In this document: positions 13,701-28,295 of the stretch, piece by piece
How the letters are laid out: every line of letters starts with the position of its first letter
How positions within the stretch are numbered: position 1 is the stretch's first letter
Assembly: GCA_013397455.1 (NCBI GenBank)
Contig: VYZB01000290.1
Coordinates: 1,057,356 to 1,121,355 of the forward strand
Reading direction: 5' to 3'
Source of the DNA: Crotophaga sulcirostris
Lineage: Eukaryota > Chordata > Aves > Cuculiformes > Crotophagidae
DNA: 64,000 bases
Made by a program: the position numbers and the translations under genes
Notes under the pieces: model-generated
Databases searched by the model: none
Told to the model about the DNA's origin: nothing
What the model saw: the letters and a program-made list of their open reading frames with translations, nothing else

Positions 13701-16700
13701 TGGTAAGCTGATTTACAGTGCTTAACACATTTGTTTCTACCACTGATTTTAAAATACATCAAGTGTTTTTCTAATTATTTTCTGAGGTATGACTGATTTG
13801 CAAAGCCAGTGAAAAGATGGGAAAATCAAAGGGAATTCAAGGACTTGGAGTAATTTAAGGAAACCCTAATTTAGACATATTATTACTAGAGAAGGAAGGT
13901 ACCACCAAGCTGGAGAGAGACTAGAGAAAAGCCAGGAGAATAGTCAAACATCAGAAAACTTGACCACAAAGGAAAGTTGAACTCATGATATTTGCTCAGT
14001 GTAGAAAGGAGTAGGCTAAAGGCAAGAATGATAAATGTCTTTAAATAAATGTATTTAAATAAATATTATTTTTAAAGCATTGTTATAAGGAGAATGTTGA
14101 TTATTTTTCCATCTTTGTCACTGGATATAAGACACCAGCACAGCTGATCTTCAAAAGAAAGAGTAGAATTGTTTGCCGCTGTGCTGTTTCATGCCACTTA
14201 AGGTGTAAAAGACTATTAACTTTGTGTCCTCTTCCCTCCACCTGAATTCAGCTATGCACTGTATTCCTGGTGATTTTCATTAGTAGTTATCCTGTGCCCA
14301 TTTCCCATCAAGAAGTTAATTCCATCTTACATACAATGACAATGATTTCTGTTGAGCTGTTTGCTACTGTTCAGCCTCAGTGCAAACATTTTGCTTCCGA
14401 TGAGTTTGAGAGACCTCACAGCACAGGACTCCCTCATGGTGATCACTCCAGCTTTTCTTTGCTGCTGCTGTTGCTCCAGCATGCCTTGGTGACTACGCTA
14501 ACTGGTTATATGGCCACAGCATCCCACTGTTACTTTGTTTTATCTCAGTTCTGAAAGTGCTATTTTCTAAATTTCCTTGCACCTACAGAGTTAATGATAT
14601 TTTTTCTTCCATATCTTAACCCTCTCTTTGTATTGAAAATTTCCTTTTTCCAGATCCTGAATTCTTTCTCCTTGTTAATCTTGGTCTCACTGTCACACAA
14701 TCTTCTGACTCTGTGTCTGAATAAGGACCATTAAAAGGCATCAAAATGTGACTCCAGATGAGCAGTAACCCCAGAAGAATATGGCTTCTCATGCAGTAAA
14801 GCAGAGCTTGCATTCCATTTCTTTTCCAGCATTGACAGATAGGTTCCTATTCTGGACGCCTTTTTTGCTTGGAAACTGTGACCATTAGAGAGCTCACAAA
14901 TGTGTTGTTTTTACAGAAGCACGTTGAGTACAATGGGACTGCTGTTTGCTCAGCAAAGACTTCCTAGGAAGTGAGCCCTACTTGTGGTCTGCATGCTGCT
15001 GATCTGAGCAGCACCACATCTATTTCTGTGTTCAGGAGCTCTGAGGGCTAATTCTCAGGTCTCATCCCCAAGCCCCATGGGAGAGGATGAAGCCCTACTT
15101 GCCTGCAGTATCTCACCACCACTGCTGGTAGTCCTTGCTGACCTCAGTTTCAGTTCAGGGCTTTTTTTTCCTTTTCAATAACTAAAAGGCCATGACCTGG
15201 AGAGGGGGAGCATGAAGAAATGATGCACATAAACTCCTGAGAACAGGCAAGCTTATCCTTAGCAGCAATTAATGAGAAAAGTCAAAATATACTATGTTAG
15301 CTGAGCAGCTTTAGAATACTTTAATGTTGTGAGGTACTGTTTGACCTTTAGTAATGCAAAAATGCTGAATAATTCTAAAAAGTCGTGAGAAGGAAAACTG
15401 GTAACTTTCTTCAGAAATACCTGACTAGCACATAATGCTAGCCATGTTATTCTGGTTTAATTATTCCTTTATAGAACTAGTCTTGGGGAATTTGTGATTC
15501 TTTAAAGATTATGCCTTCACAAATTCTTCCATTAATTCTGAAATAAATCTCTTGTGGCTCAGTAAATTTCAGAAAAAGCTGTTTTTAAAAAAGACAGATA
15601 GACCTTAGTGGCTTCAAAGATTTCTAGAGTTGTTAAATTATTTGAACCAAGGGTATATGCGCTACCTAATTTTTCACACTGTCAGGAGGTAGTTTTCTCA
15701 ATTTCTTGAAAAAAGTTATTTATCATTCCATCTAGAGAAGAGTGAATTCACCTGGAAGTGTTACATCAGTGTAATTGTTTTTCTCTGGGTGAGGAGAGAG
15801 GTCTGGAGCATCCAAAAGGGTGAAGAGTACCTCATCAGCAAGTGTTGGCATGTCAGGCGTATCACTGATATTTAGTGTGCAACATATTCATGTTCTATGA
15901 AGAAACAGTAAATTCTTCCACAGATGAACAACAATCTGGAAAATGTTTTGCAAAGTACTAGACAAAGTTATCTTCACGTTCTGCATTGCTATTTGTGGCA
16001 TGACTTGAGACTGTCTTAACAGGTGGTGAAATATTCTGCTGGCAAGCCATCAAACCACACTGGAAACTTGTGGTTTTGTTTCCCCGTGGCTTCACTGTAT
16101 CAGTCATTTAATGAAGATTGACCTGAGTCTGCAGAGAGAAATCCCGTCCTTACTGGATATGAGGGAGCCTCAGGGTGGGCAGCATCTACATCTTAAGTGC
16201 GTGCTGGACCAAATATGGGCATCTCTTTCTGGCCTGAGCCAATACCTTTCTCAAGAAGTAAGAAAATCTGTGGAAACATCACAGCTGAGACTGGAGGAGA
16301 CAGTGAAGATCAGGCATCTGTATTGCTACTTTGAACATATGAATTAATTTAGAAGCCAAACTGAGGAGACACAAAACCACTGGTAGCCTCTCTTGTTGAT
16401 ATAATGGTGAAGTGGAAGGAAAGTAAATTCACCTGTTAGACTCTTTGAGACTGTGCAATGAGAAATGTGTGAGCTCTGCTAATTACCCACGTCAGGAATG
16501 GTTGAACTCTTTTCCCTCTTCATCATCTCTGCACAGTTACTGATGTAACTGTAATTTTGAATCTAAGGATGTGGATTTTAATCCCAGAAGCAATCATTAG
16601 AAAAATGTATAGTATCAAATCAAAATATCTCTTTTAAATTTGATTTTATTTTCTTCAGTGTTTGGGTTTTTTTTTGAAAGCTTTTACCTGGTTCTTCCTC

Positions 16701-18647
16701 CATGTTGGAGAAATTACTTTCATTTGTAAATTACCTTTTGTCTGCTTTTTATAATAAGAAGTAACCCAAATATATCTATAATACTATCTAATGAGACTTA
16801 CCAACTTTCATCTCATTCTACTGAGGGGACATTATGTTTTACCACTAACACTCTTTTCTTTTCACTCCATTTCTTTTATTATAAATTGGTTCAGTTTGAT
16901 TTTAGTCAAGAAAAATAGGAAATATTGTCACTGGCTCTCAAAACTGAGTAGAGAAAATCAGGTACTGCATTGTGAGTATAGGGAAAATAGCCTGAAAAGC
17001 ATCACTACTTAAAGTGAAAGCCTGGTTTCCTTAGGTTCTTTGATCCACTGAAAGCATATCTTCAGAGCTAAATAAAGTACAGAAGTCTGCTATATATATC
17101 CTGTGAAACTAGACATCGGAGAGTGCATGTACACTTTTGAATTCAAGGTCTGTTATATTGAATGTGATCTTTATTTTGGCCTTGTGACTGAAAAACTTTT
17201 GCTTGATTATTTTTCATTTGTCTCCCAGCAGATAGGAAGAACATCACATACTTGCTGTGATAAATCCAGAGAGACAATCCGTAAAGGACAAAGTTGTTTT
17301 TTTCCAGGTAGAATTTAAATGTTTAATTAAAGAAAGTGAAACTGTGATGACAGAAGATAAACTACAGTTTTGTATTTGATATCTCTCTTCTTGGCCCAAG
17401 GAAAACTTGATTAATTTAGAGATAACAGATTGCCTGTCAGGTATCACTGCTGAGGACTTTGGTAGGATAAATTATAATAGGCTCCTTGTGCAGGGATGAG
17501 CTTTAGTTACCCTTATGTACAGGAAACAGAATAATTTATTGCTTTGTGTCTGCTTCCAGCTTAAAAAATTATATGCTAAGTGTCTTTGTAATTGATTTTA
17601 ATATTCTGTTGACAAGATCTCAGAAGTTAATTTTTAAAAAGTTGTGTAGAGGCAATCTATTCAATCTTTTTATAGTTACCCAAATCTAAATTGAATAACT
17701 ATAGTCAATGGTAATTCTTTTATATTTGATTCTATGCTACTTTTTATGCTTTGGATATATGGTGAAAAAAATTTGCAAGTGTTTGCTTTAGCCTCTTTTT
17801 CCTAGTTCTTAAGCACTAGGAATATCAAGTAAATAGCAAGAGAACTAGCTGCTCATCAGGTGAATGGAAGCATCAGAAGAGTAATTGTTAATGGCTTTTT
17901 GATAGGAGCATCAAACAAATCAAGGTGGTAGTCCTCTTGTCTTCAGTGCTGTAAAAGGGTAAAGGATCAGATAGCCTCTTGCTTTGAAAAACTTGCAGCC
18001 CAAATAAGGCCAAAAGTGAATAGAAGATCAGGTAAATGAAGTTGTCACATGAAGAGAATAAAACATTATCAGGACAGTAAATAACATATTTCTTCCGTTG
18101 TTGTTATTTTTGGAGGCAGCAATATTAAGGAAAGTGTCTACTTAACAGTAAGTGTAGAGGACAGACCAAAGAGGAGTAGGAAAGTGGAGGAGCTGGTAAG
18201 AGGGAGGGAAAAAACCCATAATGAGTGTATAAGTAAGACTGAGTGCATAGGTAGTTTCTACAAGGCTGATATACTGGTCACTATTGGAAGGCTATCCAAG
18301 TGCTTTTCAGCTAGATGAATAAGTACAGGCAGAAACAGCAGCAGCTGACAAGATTTTTTTATTAATTCAGCAGAGTAGCGCTTTCATTTATTTGGGATAC
18401 AGCAAAGGAGACAGAAATGCAGTCAAGGATATTATTGCTAATGTGCAGGCAGTTAAATTTAGCTCTTGTTCAACCAAAAGAAGTGATCGATCTTTTCAAG
18501 AAGAGCAGCAATAGCCAGAGAAGGACAAACAGACTGTCTTTCCAGTTCTTTAAGATTGCCTTATTGTTCACACTTCCTCTTCTGTTTAGCTCTAGTGCAG
18601 ATAATCTGAACACAGCAGTTTTATGTGCCATGAAACTGCTTTTCATA

Positions 18648-18890
18648 GGAGGATGGCCCAGAGGTTAAGGTGCTAGTCTAGAATAATCAGATTTTGTACC
18701 CTGTCTGTGATTAACTTCCTCTGAACTTGGTGTAGAAGTTATTTGCCTTGCCTGTACCATGTTTCCCCAATAGTAAAGTGAGCAAAAAATGAATTGCATC
18801 ATGCAATTATTGCATCAAGAGATTTTGTGAGGAAAAAGAATACTCAAAAGTTTGAGGTTGTAGATGTTGCTATGGTATTAATAGCTCAAT
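18648..18890 (+). mobile_element. MIR/CORE-type tRNA-derived SINE relic, near full length
   Basis: The left end carries TGGCCCAGAGG (18654-18664), a 10 of 11 match to the pol III box A pattern, followed after about 28 nt by a degraded box B (TTTTGTACCC). Then come blocks in the order expected for MIR/CORE-SINEs: ACTTCCTCTGAACTTGG, GTAGAAGTTATTTGCCT, GTTTCCCCAATAGTAAAGTG, and a distal TTTTGTGAGGA with TTTGAGGTTGTAGATG. The order and spacing fit a nearly full-length, highly diverged copy. An 83-codon open frame that runs into its left end is considered chance. Confidence 0.6.
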
Positions 18891-21800
18891 TCATCTGCCC
18901 ACACACAGGCTGCTCGAGTTGTATCCTGCCTTGCCTCAAGCTGCTATTCCAGAAGACACCTCCATAGACCCTGTGTCACGTTTGCCACCTGCATAGAGAT
19001 GTTTGAGACATCCGGTGCCATCTGAGATGCCTACAGAAAAGCAAATGAATCAAACCCATGTTTCTCAAAGTTGATTCTTCACTTTCAACTTGGTCCCTAT
19101 TCTCTGATAATGTTTTTCTCCCTCTTAATTCTTTCTCCAGTTTCTCACTCATTTTTAATTTACATCTTGGTCTATGTTGTTTCTTGTTTCTTTCTATTTT
19201 TTTTGATTCTTTAAGATGCATCCCATGAAAATCACCTGCTGTGCATCATTCCAGCATCTCCACCTGGATGCCATCCTTTATTGTACAGGCTAATCACACA
19301 GAGCAGACTGGGAAAAAATGATCTAACAGCTTGTTTACTTTTTGAAGTACATGACAGTTCTTTGAAGCTGGCCCAGGCTTTCACATCCACTCAGAACAAG
19401 CACCTTTCAGAATACATACAGAGAGCCACCTTACCACGTGGGAGAGCCCCACTGCATGAAGCCCCCTAGGAAGATCCTAAGAGATAAGCAGAAGTCCCTA
19501 GCAGTGTGTTGTTATAGCTGTTAATATCCCTTCCCTTCTCGCTACCAAAATGAGGCCTTACAAACTTCAAAGCTCATCCTTCAGGCTCCTTAAATTCCTA
19601 CTGCCCAGCTAAGTTTTACTGCTGGACCTCTTAGGATCACACTTAGGCAGAACAATATCCACCTACTATTTTGTTAGATTTTGTGAGGGTGCCTACTACC
19701 AGTAGAACAGATCTAATGGATGTTGCAAAGTGTTAGTAATGGTCTAAGCATCCTGGTGCACTGCAATGTGCAGGTCAGTGCTCTTTGTAAAGTACTACCT
19801 AGTTTTAACCAAATGACCAAGGACTAATGTAGAGGTCTGTGGCTTTATTCTGAGAGGAATCATAATCTTGTTTATTTTGTATATCTCTCTAGAGCATTTT
19901 TACATTATCTGAGCAATGATGTACAATTAGATTCTGTAATTTGCAGACAGGTTATTATAATCATCTCTCATGGCATAATGTTCACATTTGTCATTTAGCC
20001 TCCATAGAAAGATCACATTTCCCTCTTTCAATTTTGATTAAGAGAACATATCTTATCATAATCTTTTATGCTTGTCTGGGTATTATTCAGTGCTCTTCTG
20101 ATTTGTTACCTAACTCTTCCCATGCATTATGATGTTTTACAATACTCAAAGCACCAGCAAGAAAAACATGACAAAAAATTAATGAAAGAAAAGCAGCCAT
20201 GAGAAAAGTGAACTTTCATGCTTCTTGAAACAGCAAATACCTTATCAGAGCTTCAGAAGCAGCAGGACAATCCATCAATAAGAAAAATCCATTGGGGCTA
20301 TAAAACGTAAAGAGGCTACATCAGCAACCCATTGAAATGCAGTTTGTTAGTGATCGGGAGAGGATTCTGGAGGAGTGTTGCTTCATGCTTGTCATGTATC
20401 TCCCCTAGGCATCTTATTTTGTGAGGGCTGAAGAGAGGCTGTTGTATTATATGGACAATTAGTCTGACCTGTAGAGTCATTTTATGTTCTTCCATACCAG
20501 AGAGTGCCTGGTACCTAGCAGCTGCCCCCTTCAATTGCTTGGGTCATATTTCATGAAGTTCAGGAAATAACTTCTCTTTTGCTTTGTGACCCTGTACAGC
20601 AGAAATTGACTTCGCCATATATTAGGATAGTAATTGTGGACTTGCAGTCCTACACTAAATGGTATATTCCCAAACTGACGGCCTTTCTCCTGGTTAAATG
20701 ATCCACAGCAATGAAATTCAACTGTAAGTGGTGGGCAAATGAGGGTGGTTGTGCCTGATGTAAGAGAAGACCTAAATGGGAGGCTGGGGAACAAATACTG
20801 GTACAATAATAGAAACATAAGATACATTATGTGCCAGTGAAGATGGACTGTAGTGTACTGAATGATCAGTTGTTCTATATATCATTAATAGTGCAAGTGT
20901 GCACAAAAACAAGGAATGGTAACTGCAGATCACCTAACATTGATCTGGAAACTTATGCTAAGTTTAGTTATTTCTTAAGTTCAGTAAACAAAACAATGTG
21001 GACTGTATTCTGCTGAAGATAAAGAAGAGAGAGTGATCAGAGGAGAGCGAGAGCATAAGTGTTCCTTCTAAGTCTTCTGCTTCTTTCTGTGTCTGATTGA
21101 GCCCTTGTAAATTTATTGGCTGTCTCCACGGCAATTCCTTCTTTTCCAAATAAAGAGCTGTTCTGTGTTGGAGGGTCATTTGCTCCTTAATGATTTAAAA
21201 TGTGTTTTCTTAAGTTATCATCTCTGTGTTGTATGCACCAGTAGAACTTGAAATTTTCAAACCAGGCAAAAGTATCACCCTTCTTGACTCATCTCCCAAG
21301 TCTGCCTGGTGGCCAGCTGCAGTCCTCAGGATGCCTGGACTGGTTCTGGTGTAGACCAGCACCACATGAGGCAATTACTTATCAATGAAGAGCTTTATTG
21401 TAGTAACTTTCTGCATTTTCTTAGTAAAATATTCAGTGTTTTGTTTTAAACAGGTATTCAGGCTTCTGAGAGTCTGTCAATGGCAAAAAGATTTTTTTTT
21501 CCACAACCATCCAGCAGATATTAATGAGAATGGAGTCTTGGGCATACATTTGTCACTGTCAGCTGTTGTTTTTTCAGGAACACAATGGTGGAATAGCAGC
21601 AGCAGCAGTACAATGGCAAGCCTGAGTTCTTGGAAAGTGTATAGGCTGCATAGCATATAGCATGAGAAATATGAAATTCAGTTAACCTCTCAGCAAAGAG
21701 AAGTGATTGAGCTTGTTGCATTGGAGCTATGTTGGGATCAAAATATTCATAGCAGAACTGACACTGTGCAATACACTGTGCTATTTCAGGCATTTATCTT

Positions 21801-22319
21801 AATTCTGTAATAAAATGGTAATTTATATTTATTGGATATCCTGATCTACTTACTTTACAAAATCCTAATAATGTTAAATATAGTATGGTTTCTGGCTAGG
21901 CCAATATAAATGAACTTGTTTGGAAAGCCAAGGCCTTCACCCTAAAAATAAAGTGTTAAATACTCAGGTTTTTTTCCCTAAAGTGCTCAACTGCCTAACT
22001 TATTAGCATGAAATCCAAAGAATGTTGATCTTTTCCTCTGTTTGGTCAGAAACTTACTCCAACGGTCTCAAAGGGAAATTCTTTGAGCAAAAAACCCAAA
22101 GAAAACCCACTTTGTTTACCCTATGACTCATTTTCCCCACCTCTGCTAATAACAATTGCTTTGCACACATGCCATGAGACTTGAAGTCATATTTTATATA
22201 AATTAGTTTCTGCAGAAATTCATGCAGTTCCAAAAATTTGTTGGACTTTATATTTTTAAAATGTCTTTTGCTTATATTCAATTATAACTTTGCTCAAAAA
22301 AAAAACCCACAAAGAGAAA

Positions 22320-22345
22320 ACAAAGAACAGCAACAAAGAACAGCA
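22320..22345. repeat. 13-bp perfect tandem duplication
   Basis: ACAAAGAACAGCA occurs twice head to tail with no mismatch. Confidence 0.95.
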
Positions 22346-25300
22346 CTAGAGAAAAATTTTACAAGTTTTTAAAGAATCTTTTATTTCTTTTCTTTTTCTA
22401 ATTAGGAAATTCTATTGAATTTTTATGAAATACATTGTGCATATTTTACTCCTACCACATAACACTATTGAAAAATACTTCTTTGCCCGTCTTCTTTTTG
22501 TGACCATATTTTTAGATTTCAGTGTAGGTCTGAAATTGAGAAAGGACAAGATTAGATTTTGACATCACAGTAAAAAAAGTTTTGTATTGCTTCTTTTTAC
22601 ATGCCACCCAAGTAGATCTTGAGTAGTTAGTCTCCTCTTTGGAGAGACTTTTTATTAGTTGGACTAAATATTTTGATCCTTCAGCTTTTTACTTACATAT
22701 TTGTAATCCAGTTCACTGTCTCTTCCTGCCCCTTTTTGTAGGGGAACAACTGATTAGCATCATTGTAATGATTCTCCTTCTGGTTTCACTTCAGCTACCC
22801 GGGTGCTAATACTGAGGAGGTAGGAATGTCGTGTGGCTTCAGTGAGGCTTCACTATTTGTTTTATTTCTTGTGTCTAGCACCCTGCTCTCATGATTGAGT
22901 GAGAGTCAGTAGATAACGTTTTGGAATTAATTCTGTTCCAAGCTTCGTGCTTTGATATGTTGTCTTCCAAGCTAGATTTACTTTGGGAACAAATAGAGTT
23001 TCTTGAACTTTGTTCCTATATTTCTCAAATATCAACCAAGTATAATGGATCATGCTTCATTTTTCTAATTTAACACTTTTTACTGGTTCTGTATTGAAAG
23101 CTTTCTATAGCATACCATCACATGAAAAAAATTGTCTTTTTAAACTTGCAAGTACCTGTGTGCATTTTGTTGTCTGGGAGAGGGTTGGTTTGGGCCAAGG
23201 GAGTTGGTAGGATGGAGTTTTTTATCTGTCTGGAATTACTGTCAGGCTGTAATAAGCTTGAGGTCATTATATGTTTGCCATATGAGTTTTCGTATAGTAT
23301 TTTGTAGTTGGGAAGTTGAAATACAATCATGTTTACTTCAAACTTATCCCGTTGTGTTTCTTTTACCTCAGATAAACATTCCCGTCAAGCTTCTATTTTA
23401 TATTGACCAAATACTTATTTCAGTTTTGTGAGCATTTACTGAAATTCATATGATGTTTTGCACATAGGTAACCCTGAAATTATTTTTTCTGAATGGTCTG
23501 CTTTCATTTTAACCAGTATCTGTCCAGAAGTACCTACCTGAAATAACTTGGGAAAGCTGCACATATTACTCATGCAGCCCTAGTATTTCTTTTGTAGGTG
23601 GTAGAAGAGTATTATATTAGACAAAAGGATTTTGAGTAGCAAGGCCATGACAAGGGATTTTGGACTCTCACAAGTGTGTTTGGTTTCCTTTTCGTAATGG
23701 TGTTATTCTGTAATATCCTTAAATAGTGCTACTTGTAGCGAGTTGGATTAGTTTAGCTCTTTCAGTGTTTTAATAGTCCTGGGAATTTCTGGTAAAGTCT
23801 TGTCCTAGGTAGTCGCGTGTCTGAGCAGTCATGTCTTCCTGAGCAATTTTGAACATGTTGGTTGTTCTTTAACCATCATATTGATGCATGACTGGGGATG
23901 ATGCATGTTGGGATGTCTGATGAGACTACTGTCACGTCCTGTCCACCCTGCTACTGCTGCAGTGCAGGGAGCTGAGCTACTCTTGAGGCAGCTCCTGGGT
24001 GGCCACAGTTTACATCAGAGAATCAGTTTCTTACCCCTTTCCCTCGTCTCACCCCTTTCCTTGAATTGCCATGGTCTTGGAAACTTTTTCAGGGGGGATA
24101 GATAGGCCTGTCACGGTCATAGCCTCAGCAGCCCTTGTAATGCTGTCATCCTTGCCACAAGACATGATTTTTCAGTATAATCAAGCTTACTCAAGCTCAT
24201 CTGTGATTTTTTTTTCTATTATATTGGTTTCCTTTCTTTGGCACGTTGCAGACACTTAACAATATCCATGTCACAGCCATTGTAAAACTGATTATTTTAG
24301 TTCAAGATCAGCAAATTACTGACTTTTTCTTCCTAGTGCTTCATAACTTTACAGAACTGAAATGTGTTATTTGGTAAATGAAGACACTTAGAAGGCTTTA
24401 AAGGGGAACTGTTTAGTCTTATGTCTTCCAAAACGTTTACTGAAGATGCAACATCTCCAAATAGAATTACTGTTGCACTTTGTATCTAGATGTGTACTCT
24501 TTATGACGTTTATAAATGATATCAGACATGCTTGATGTCCTTATTCAAATTTTATGTGCCTGTGTAGAATCTGTCATTTATTTATCTCAGGACCACATTG
24601 CTAGACAATTCCTATCTGCATATATTCACTTGACAGCGTCTAGGTTTACCATCAGCTCAAATTTACCTTTTACTTCGTTCTCAATGCTAATTGGACTTAT
24701 TATTTAGTTCATATATTCTTAGCAATGTGCTGGGTCAACACTGATATTCATTTTAGATCCTTAACATAATTCAGTGCTTTAAGCAAGTTGTACAATATCA
24801 GATTTGGACACCACAGTTAAATTAAGAAAAAAAATGATTTTTTTTTTTTGTCTTCTTATGGGATTTTAAGAGAAAACTTACAGGTAGCTGATTTAGTCTA
24901 ATTATATGAAACGCGGCAGCCTTTTATCTATTTGTTTTTGAATAGGATGATTATGTTCACCATCTATTTTATACATTCTGCCCGAGACTACAGAACACTT
25001 GACTGTAGAACATATATTGAGATTCAGTTCACATTAGTTTCTTTAATTTTTAAAAATTATTTTATTTTAAATGGTACAGGCTGTTCATAGATGTTTTTAA
25101 ACGTGACCTCAAACATTATTTTTCTGTATGGACATACTAAGAAAAAAAAAATCGCTAGCCACCTGCCTTCCCTTTGAGTCCAGGCCTTATTCAAGCTCTA
25201 CAGGCCACTGTATGAATGTTCAGCAACAGTTTTGGTTCCACTGCTCTTTCTTTTTCTAATGCCTGAAGCCAAATCCACAATATGGTTAACCTACACATGG

Positions 25301-28295
25301 ACCCAAAATAAAATATTAGCCACTTATCCATCCAGATTTCCTTTTTTTGGCATGTTGTCGAGCACTCCAAGGCTTTTGTAAAACACTGTCCATTTAACCT
25401 TTCTCCTGTCCTCAGGGGCCACCAGTAAACTGAGCTATTTCTGTTACTAAATCTAATCCTTATATAGAAGAGTGGTTGAACTAAGGTTTAAGGGGGAGGT
25501 TAGGCACTTGCTACTCCTGAGCATGGCCTTCATTTTACCTTTAAGGGCCATCAGATGCTTTCCAGTAACCTGGGGGCTTTAAGAATTTTTTCTCGATCAA
25601 TTTCTAAACTTAATTCTTGTAGGGTACCTATTCCTAAATCTAGCCCTAAACCAGATCCTGACTCTAATATTGATCCAAGTATTCTATATAATGAGATGAA
25701 CAATGTATCTAAAATTAATTTTAGCCTGTCCAGAAGAAGGACTGGAGTTAGAGGAACTTCTGTGTCTTATAGGCAAACCTTTGTCTGGCCTTAACCCTAT
25801 CCTAAAGATTCCCTATATGTGGTGACCTAACTGAGCAAAAACAAACTATAGACTTCTGTTGACTGGAGACTTCCACTATGTGTCAGAAGTGCACAAATAA
25901 AAGTTAGATCAGTTTCTGAGGCTTACCTTCAGTTTGGTCGTCTTCTGTTTAGACTACCAGTGGTAAAGTTGTGGTTGCAAATAGGTTGGTTATAAAAGGC
26001 TGAGCTACACGTTCAGTTGTCTGTATGGATGTTCAAAGAGACTGTTATGGATGCAATCTAAAGGGACTTGTAATGAATAGTTTGTTCTAGACCCAGTCTG
26101 CTATGCTGTCTCTATATAGAATTGTGAGCACAGAATTAGGATTATATTTAGGAAAAGAGTGAGTAAACCCCAGTTATCTGTGTGTATGACATGAGCTGCA
26201 GAACTTCCGTGAAGGCAAGTATCGTTAGCTGATGCCAAGCCTCCGACTTGGAACTTGTGGTTCCAAACCATGTGATATATCTGTAACTCTGGTTTGGGTT
26301 AGGGTTAGGAATATTGGGAAGCCATGTTATCAGCGGTTATTTAATGTAACTCTGGATTAAGACTGAGGCTCGTGTTTGCAGAGGCCAAGTTCTTATACTG
26401 CATCTTAGTCTCAATTCTGCTAAATACCTGTAGAGAAACTGAAAGTTGGAGATAGGATAAAAAAAACCAAAACCATAGGAGGTAGATGCTGTGGGAGATA
26501 GATTGCTCCCCCTCTGAGCCTTGTTATTGGGCCTGAGTGCAAATCAGGAGACACAGATGTTTGCCATTAATATTTTGGGAAAGAGAAAAGAGTTTATCAT
26601 TACAACCTTTCTTGCTGTGGTTTGTTACCTGTCATGAATTTCTCAGACTCCAGTGAGCATGCTTGCTACTTGTTCCTGTGAACGTGGCTTGAATGTATTG
26701 CTGCTATCAGGAGGCTCACCTGGCAGCCACCCCTTTGAAAAGGAAATGTTGGATTTTCAGAGAGCTGCCTGGGGTGAATCAAAGTCATGCCCCAGTCGGG
26801 GTAGCCTGTTTGGTTCATTGGTGACAAGGAGCAATGTGAAGGCCTGTGGTGAGTTGAAATGTTAAATTAAATAATTCCTCTGTAAAACCATCTGTGATAC
26901 TTTTTAATATTTTATGAATATTTATGAAGAGATCAGTGCTGAGAGCCTATGAGGTCTTTGGGAGTAGTCAGCAGGCTTAAAAACAACCCAAAATGCCTAA
27001 ATGAGCTGGGGGAATGAAAAGCAAAAATATAGCTATCGACAGCAAAAGGCTACTCTTTGTCTTTTTTTCCACTCTGATGTCATTCTTTCTGTCTTTCTGC
27101 TGCACATGCATCAAAACTTCCCTGAAGTTCCACATGCCAGGTCCACAGGTGGCGTTGCATCACCTCCACGATCAGCTTGACCGTGCTTGCCCCTTCCTTT
27201 GTGCGGCCTGGTTTTATGGTGTGGGGCTGGCTAGGGTTTGGAGAGGCAGACAGTCAGAGAGGGAACATGCCAGGGCTGGAGCTGTACAGTCTTTGTTCTG
27301 AGAAGAATAAGTAGTGATGTTTAGATGTTTATTCGTAGTATCGGTTAATTGCTACTATTTCTATTTGGGAGGGGGTCATTTGTTTGGTTTTGGGTTTTCT
27401 AGTGAAAATGGAAACTTTAACCAATTTATCATGGGAGAGCAATCTGAACATCACTGTGTGAGAGATTTCATCCAGCATACAAGCAGTCTATAAAGATTTG
27501 GGGCTTGCTTGACAGGAAGGGTGAAACCTATTTGCAGCTATGTAGAAGTCTTCAATATTATAATGAATGAATAGTGCTGGGATTTAATAATAGAATGCAT
27601 TTATTGTGTTTAAATACAGTGTAAAGTGTAGCTGTGTCAAATTACTTTTGAAATTGCTATCACATCAATAGTCCTTGCTGCTGACATATTGCAGTACATT
27701 TATTATCTAGTGGATGACAATCCACTTCTGAATTAATGAGGGGAACAAATATGAACACCAATGGAAGTTTTAAATAAGCATCAGCTGTAACAATTTCTCA
27801 CGTAGTCTTACAGTTCTTTATTCTCTATGACTTTATGTTGAAAATCACGGAGATAAGGATAATGTTAATACTATTTGATGTAATGAGCCATAAACAGAAG
27901 AAAAATGTGATTATTTTTTTCCTCTGTCTGAATGGGAAGACAACTTGCAGTGCCTGCAAATTTCTCTCATTCTTCCTTGCTTTGAAACCTTGGGATTCTT
28001 TGCTAAAAGAAAAGTTTCTTCATTAAAGAAACCACATGCCCCCTAAGGACTACATACTTTGAAGTGTATTTTCACACACACCGGAATCCTGCTCCTATCC
28101 CTTTTTTTATTTCATCAGAATGGTTTCCCATGTGAACTTCAGAAACAGTAGTGCACACAAGACCCACAAAACCAAAATGCTTAAATAGTATTTTTATGGG
28201 TGTTGCATGTACTAAAAAGGTGTTGAAAGTAGCAGTGTTTTTCTTTTGTGAAATAAATATTAACTTATTCTTTTTTCTTTTTATTTTCAATATAG

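Larger units (their letters stand above)
1..28295 (+). other. AMPH: AMPH intron 1 (3' part), no coding exon seen
   Basis: This is AT-rich non-coding sequence that ends in a polypyrimidine tract and AG just before exon 2. I found no segment resembling the first amphiphysin exon (N-terminal amphipathic helix), so that exon should lie upstream and intron 1 is longer than 28.3 kb. Open frames here are at most about 100 codons, occur on both strands and match nothing I recognise, so I treat them as chance. Visible contents are A/G-rich stretches at 2790-2973 and 7605-7680, a possible regulatory block at 9350-9860, SINE relics at 13368-13510 and 18648-18890, small tandem duplications near 3441, 13667 and 22320, and a telomere-like 14-mer at 26296. 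An unannotated ncRNA or enhancer cannot be excluded by eye. Confidence 0.8.

Noticed and set aside
1..28295. Search for AMPH exon 1 or a first-exon promoter
   Set aside because: No N-terminal amphipathic helix sequence and no CpG-rich promoter-like stretch seen. The first exon is probably upstream of the window.
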